Of a stretch of 64,000 bases of DNA, positions 58,562 through 64,000 are shown piece by piece; position 1 is the stretch's first letter; every line of letters starts with the position of its first letter. The notes beneath the pieces were generated by a model. It worked only from the letters and a program-made list of their open reading frames with translations, searched no databases and was not told where the DNA came from. This DNA is from Caenorhabditis remanei (taxonomy: Eukaryota; Nematoda; Chromadorea; Rhabditida; Rhabditidae): positions 5,144,587 through 5,208,586 of the forward strand of contig NC_071333.1 of assembly GCF_010183535.1 (NCBI RefSeq), in the 5' to 3' direction. A program made the position numbers and the translations under genes.

Positions 58562-61500
58562 ATGCTCTCCAAGCTGTCATCATCAACTACGAGGCTACGA
58601 GTTGGAGAAGAGGTAAGTTATTATCACATTAAATTTAATGTAATAAACTATAATTTAGGAACAAATAGGAGGTGCTAGTGTTCGCGTGGTACAGAAAACC
58701 AGTGAAAAAGCCGGTGGACGCTACCATGGCACGGTCGAGACAGTGACACTTGCTCTACAACTATCGAAATCTCTGACAACTGATCCACAATGTGCAGAAA
58801 CGTTTGCAGATACCCTAGTACAACTTGTTAAAAAACACGATCCGTTCAAAACACCTCGAACAAGAGTTGGTTTAGTTTTTGAGTCTGATGAAATTTTCGA
58901 CGCTGTAGGATTGACTTTTCGTGAGATTAAGAAAGTCAGGGCGAGTGAAATTGTCGAGAGCATGTCACGAATGTCTCAGTCAAGCAGGTCTCCACTCGAA
59001 CTAGATGCCCCAAACATTTCTGTGCGAATCACCTACTTGAACCCTCCAGCAGGTAGTGGAAAACGAAAGTTTAACACAGGCAGCGTCATGGATCTCACAG
59101 CTTTTGAGAAACGACCAAAACATGAAGAAAGTTTGGAAAAGGAGAAAGCAGATAAAACAACGCGGTCGAACATGATGCCAAATGAAGGTAAACCATTCTC
59201 AATTAGTTTATAATTTTTAGATTTTTTCAGTCTTGGAAGATTGTCTATTCCATGCACTTCATCAATCGCTTATGTATCACCAATGGAAACAGAGCAAATC
59301 TTTGGAAGATTACAACAAATACCGAAGTTCGATAAGAAAAACTTACAAAAAACCGGGAATGTGCTCTGATGTCTATGAGGCTGTAAAAGTCATGAAAGAG
59401 GTAAGTGTTAATTAGTAAAACACACTAATCATTTGTTCTATTTTCAGGAAGCAGAAATGACGAAATCGAACAATTTTGACTTTATAGATGTTGATCACTT
59501 ACAAAAAACTGTTTTTTCTGGAAAATACCAGATAATTGTGTTTTGTCAAAACTCAACAACACCTTACTATAGAGGTCCATATGTTGGAGAGAAAAAAAGT
59601 CTCGTGCTTTACCTCAGCAACGGTCATTATAACGGTGTGAGAAGTATATGCGCCTTACTAAAAACCAGTTACTATTGTTTTTTGTGCAATAGTAGAACAG
59701 AAAACGCTGTCACGCACTACAGCTGTCCCCTTCTCCATCGTCTGTGTGGTAAGAAGAATTGTCCAGGTGTGAAGGAAGGAGAACAAAAGAAATGTGAAAG
59801 ATGTACTGTTGTGTTTCGATCAATCCAATGCTACGAAAACCACATAGCTAAAGGTAAGAACATGTTTTATGTTGATAATCACAGATACTTATTTTTCAGG
59901 ACCGAATGGAGGTAAAAGTCGATGTGACTACACAGCGGTTTGCAAGAAGTGCGATGGCATTTACTATACAAACAAAGGAAAGAACAATCATCAATGTGGG
60001 GCAAAGTGGTGTTCCAGATGTAATTGTAAAAGAACAACACCTCATAAATGTAATATGCCAAAATCGGTGAAGAATGAAAAGAAGTTGACAAGGAAACGAG
60101 TCTATTTCGATATTGAGGTAAGTCTAACCAAGAATTTTAATGTTCATTGTTTTAATTTTCAGAGCAGAGCCGACGAATCAACTGGACAGCAGCATCCTGT
60201 TTTGTTCGTGGCTCTCCGTTGCTGCCCAAAGTGCTCAGCCAACATACCAAAGTGTCTACAGAGTTTGAAAAGTGAAACATGTGAACATTGTGCACCAGAT
60301 GGTCGTCTAAAAATAATTGAATGCATCACATCAAAGAACCGTCATGTGAATGTTGGATCTCAAATGACAAAATGGTTATTCGCAGATCACCACAGAGGAA
60401 GAGTTGTTGTGGCACACAATGCTTCAGGGTAATTTGACTATTTTCAACATTTAAAATTCTTGTACATATTTCAGGTACGATGCACAGTTCATTCTGGAAA
60501 ACATAATTGCAAGCAACACTGCAAAGCCAAAACTAATTTTGGAAGGAACAAAGCTTGTATTTCTCGAGTATAACGACGTTCGACTTTTGGACTCTATGAA
60601 ATTTTTAACAATGAGTCTAGCCTCATTGGGAAAATCATTTGAAGTGGATTCAGTCAAAGGGTAAGCACAAAAAGACTATATAATGTAATAATTTGTTACT
60701 TTTCAGAGATTTTCCGGTTCTCTTCATCAAACCTGAGCACTACAACTATAATGGCAGTATTCCCGAAGACAAGTGGTACAATCTGGAGAACAAATCTTCT
60801 TCTGGGAAGAAACAACTTCTGAATTTTCTTGAAAGTGAAAGAAAATCAAACAAAACTTTCAATTTTGTTGATGAGATCATGAGGTATTGCTACAACGATG
60901 TGTATATACTCGCCAAAGCTATGCACATTTTTGAGAAAGAGTTCGAGACAATGACAGATGTATGTCTTTTGGAGGTAAGTTTCTTTTTAATGTACCATAT
61001 AATACTTTTTTTTTTTCTTTCAGGAATCCACGACAGCCGCGTCAGCTGCTGCGTTAGTGTTCCGTCGAAACCATCTCGACCCAGAAAAACCAATCGTTTT
61101 AGATGTAAAACCGTCGGTTTCCATCAAGTGCTCCGTAATAAGTCAAAAATATTTGGCATGGTTCAGTAAAAAAGAAAATGTTTCACTGGGCATGTCAACG
61201 ACGTATGGAGAAGAAAAGGTAAATCACTTATATTTTAGATTTAAAATTAATTAATTTTTTTCAGATCGGAAAGTATCGTGTAGATGGTTTTGTTTCACCA
61301 TGCGAAAAGTATCCCGATGGATTGGTGATTGAGTTCTTTGTGAGTAATTTCATACAAGTAACAAAAATAATTATAGTTTTTACAGGGTTGCTATTGGCAT
61401 GCACACAGTTGCAGTTATTCTCAAGAATCCATGATTGGCGACATGAGTGCCAAAGAGATTTGGGTACGTGATGAGGAACGGTTAAGCTATTTGAGACGGA

Positions 61501-63324
61501 AACATCCAGTCAAAGTTGTTTGGGAATGTGAAGTGAATCAGGAACTTGCTGAAAACCATGAAATGCACGACTTTTTCGAAAACTATGAGCCGGTGGTGAG
61601 TTATATTTAGGTTAAAAAAAAACTAACTAATGTCAGAATTTCAGGATATTCTACAAAGTGAAAAATCGTTAGCCGGGGGAAGAACTGAAGTATTTCAACT
61701 TCAGGCCAACAACTTCAAAAAGGTTCTACGCTACCTGGATGTTGTCAGGTACTTTTACTTTTAAAATCAATATTATTTTAATATTTACAGTCTTTATCCA
61801 ACCGTCATGAAGCACGAAGCATATCCAATCGGAGCCCCAGAGAATGTTTCACGAAGTACTATCAAAACACCAATCACTCTTCCTGAACACATCACATTCA
61901 GAGGTTTTATCAGTTGCAACGTATTACCACCACGACACCTACGACTACCGGTACTACCTATAAAATATGGCGGTAAACTGTTGTTTGGACTTTGTAAGCG
62001 TAAGTTCTATTGAGATTTCAGTTTTAAATCTAATTTTTTCAGAATGTTGCAAGGAAAACTGTCAAACGGATTGCGTACACAACAACGAAGAGCGATCATT
62101 CAATGGTACATTCACAACTGTTGAAATTCAAAAGGCGTTAAGCGTAGGATATACCATCACAGAAGTGTATCATGTAAGTTGACGAAAATGTTTCTCATTA
62201 TAATATCATAATTTTCAGGGTATCAAATACGAACATTGGGTGGAAAACAATGCTGATGGAGAAGGAGGCCTATTTACATCATTTATCAACCAGATGATGG
62301 AAGAAAAAATTGTAAGTTTTAGATTTGAAAAAAGTGTTTCACTAAAATTTTATTTTTCAGTATAGCTCAGGCTGGCCGTCAAATGTCAAAACCGATGAAG
62401 AGAAAAATGCGTTCTGTGATGCTTATTTGGAAAAGGAACACATCCATCTTTCTGACCGTAACCGTTTCAAAAAGAATCCAGGAAAAAGAGCTGTTGCCAA
62501 GTTGATGCTGAATTCATTGGTAAGTTTTTAACCGTACTATAATCATAACACTAATTTTTGTTTTTCAGTGGGGAAAGTTCGCACAAAATGTTGATCGAGA
62601 TGCCACGGAAATCATCATAGACCCGATGGAATTTTGGAAGCTTGTCTATGACACAAACGTAATAATTTCGATTGTACGTTGTGTGAATGACGTTCTGGTT
62701 GTGAAATATAGAAAACAACCAGAAACTATGCAGAGCTTGAAAACTAGTGCAATGCAACTCGCTTCATTCACCACATCATATGCACGTCTCCGTCTCTACG
62801 ATTTTATGGAACGAGTTGGAGGTGAAAACATAATATATACAGGTAAGGAAAAAAAAAACAACACTGAATATACTTATTTTCAATTTTCAGACACCGATTC
62901 CATAATATACGCAGTGCCAGATGGAACACAAGATCCTCTCGAACACGACATTGGTCCTTATCTTGGACAACTAACTGATGAATTGGATGGAAAAATGACA
63001 GAGTTTGTCAGTTTGGGTCCTAAAACGTACTGTTACAAGGACCTATCCAACAATGAAGAGAAGATTGTCAGAAAGGCCAAAGGAATCACGATAAACGCCA
63101 AAGTTGAAAAGAGGTTAAGCTTCGAAACTATGAAACACATGGTGGAAGAAGTCGTTGAAAATATACCTCGAACCACCCTGAATTTACCTCAACACATCAT
63201 GTACAGGGATAATAACCACAGGGTGTATAGTCGAAATATTGTAAAGGAGTTTAAGTATACGTTCAACAAACGACGACTTCTTACTGATGGATCGACGCTT
63301 CCGTTCGGATATTGTGGTATTTAA
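58562..63324 (+). CDS. protein-primed family B DNA polymerase of Polinton/Maverick type, 1325 aa
   Basis: Eighteen exons: 58562-58612, 58659-59187, 59231-59400, 59448-59853, 59900-60117, 60163-60428, 60475-60660, 60707-60974, 61024-61218, 61265-61339, 61386-61595, 61645-61748, 61791-61999, 62043-62173, 62219-62311, 62361-62519, 62569-62842 and 62891-63324; 3978 nt in frame. N-terminal domain (~18-145, shared with the 56939 gene); Cys/His zinc-ribbon-like cluster (~325-430); 3'-5' exonuclease motifs YFDIE (~454), HNASGYDAQF (~541) and YCYNDV (~679); a nuclease-like insert EFFGCYWHAHSC (~786); polymerase motif A DVVSLYP (~889), motif B KLMLNSLWGK (~1083, Trp where Tyr is usual), motif C YTDTDS (~1179), C-terminal GSTLPFGY. 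All catalytic acidic residues are present. The layout matches Polinton and linear-plasmid polymerases. No integrase, capsid or protease gene is in view, and 17 short introns are odd for a mobile copy. Confidence 0.92.
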
Positions 63325-64000
63325 TTTGTTTTTTTCTTTTGAAATAAACCTAATAGTTTTTAAAACACTCTCACTAGATTGAAAAATGCAAAAAGTTTTC
63401 TGAATTACACATTGTTTGAATTAGCAAGAACGATAAGGACAACTCCATAACGCTAATATCTGGCAACTATGATGTTATGTTACACTATCTAAAAACAAAT
63501 TTTGAACTGAAACTAGCTCTTGGGTAGAAAAAAGTTAATTTACGACTTTTTCGCAATTTGGCTAGTGAAATTCCAGTTTTGCGTTTTCTAGGACTGTGAC
63601 AGGCAACAGTAAACTATACAGTTGCATTTTTCAAACTCAATTACTCACTACGATATCACTTGGAATCAAAAAACGACATTTTTACATGCCGGAATAAACA
63701 TAAAGATTCAATATAGAACAACCTTGTATTGGGAACTTGAATAATGAAGTTGATATAATTGCATTGTTTTGATGTCAGAATGATGTTTCTGTGAGTGTTA
63801 TATTCTTCTTGCAACAGTATCTTTTGTGAAAATTTGACAGAAATGTGGCTTTTTCCGTTTGTTGAAACGACAAAACGTCACCTTTTCTTTGTTTCAAAGT
63901 GTTAGTCATTTTCCCAAGAAGACAAACAGAAAGACCAGAGTCCAAAATAACACGAACGTATAAAAAACCCGTAATTTTCGAAAAACTTTACGGTACTCAT
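63325..64000. other. 3' flank of the polymerase, window end
   Basis: AATAAA at about 63342 is a likely polyadenylation signal. No further exon, terminal inverted repeat or other Polinton gene is visible before the window ends. Confidence 0.5.

Overview
This looks like nuclear DNA from a Caenorhabditis-type nematode. It is AT-rich, introns are mostly 45-75 bp with gtaagt-like donors and tttcag-like acceptors, genes are short and multi-exon, and the repeats are typical of the genus (foldback elements, small MITEs, a Helitron, RTE-like LINE fragments). I cannot name the species.

Layout. 1-10.2 kb holds an unrecognised basic/proline-rich protein gene (5652-8010, +) and a signal-peptide/single-TM protein gene (9400-10197, -). 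11.3-13.0 kb holds an RTE-type LINE endonuclease fragment between two ~370-bp direct repeats. 13.5-14.1 kb holds a small secreted-protein gene. 14.2-32.5 kb is an array of duplicated, mostly broken sequence: three related coiled-coil gene remnants, two intact copies and one dead copy of a tiny secreted Cys-x-Cys peptide gene, a 1.9-kb foldback element, a second GGGCCG-rich hAT-type MITE (the first is at 4.0 kb), a Ly6-like secreted protein gene (25281-25757) and a CR1-like LINE scrap. A clear tRNA-Asn(GTT) lies at 34093-34165, and a small beta-rich protein gene at 35780-36753.

The most striking structure is a ~19-kb inverted duplication (36888-55854). Each arm carries a complete 11-exon SET-domain gene, facing outward to the left (972 aa, -) and to the right (936 aa, +). 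Both reading frames are intact and several exons encode identical protein. The middle holds an independent 1.97-kb palindrome (43985-45950) with a ~35-nt loop. The right arm is interrupted by a 2058-bp Helitron (52406-54463) whose exact ends can be read because the left arm keeps the empty A/T site.

Right of the inverted duplication lie two genes with related N-terminal domains. One is a 159-aa stand-alone domain gene (56939-57464). The other is a full-length 18-exon protein-primed family B DNA polymerase (58562-63324, 1325 aa) of the kind carried by Polinton/Maverick elements, with all exonuclease and polymerase motifs. No other Polinton gene or terminal repeat is visible before the window ends, so it may be a domesticated or isolated polymerase gene, or the edge of a larger element.
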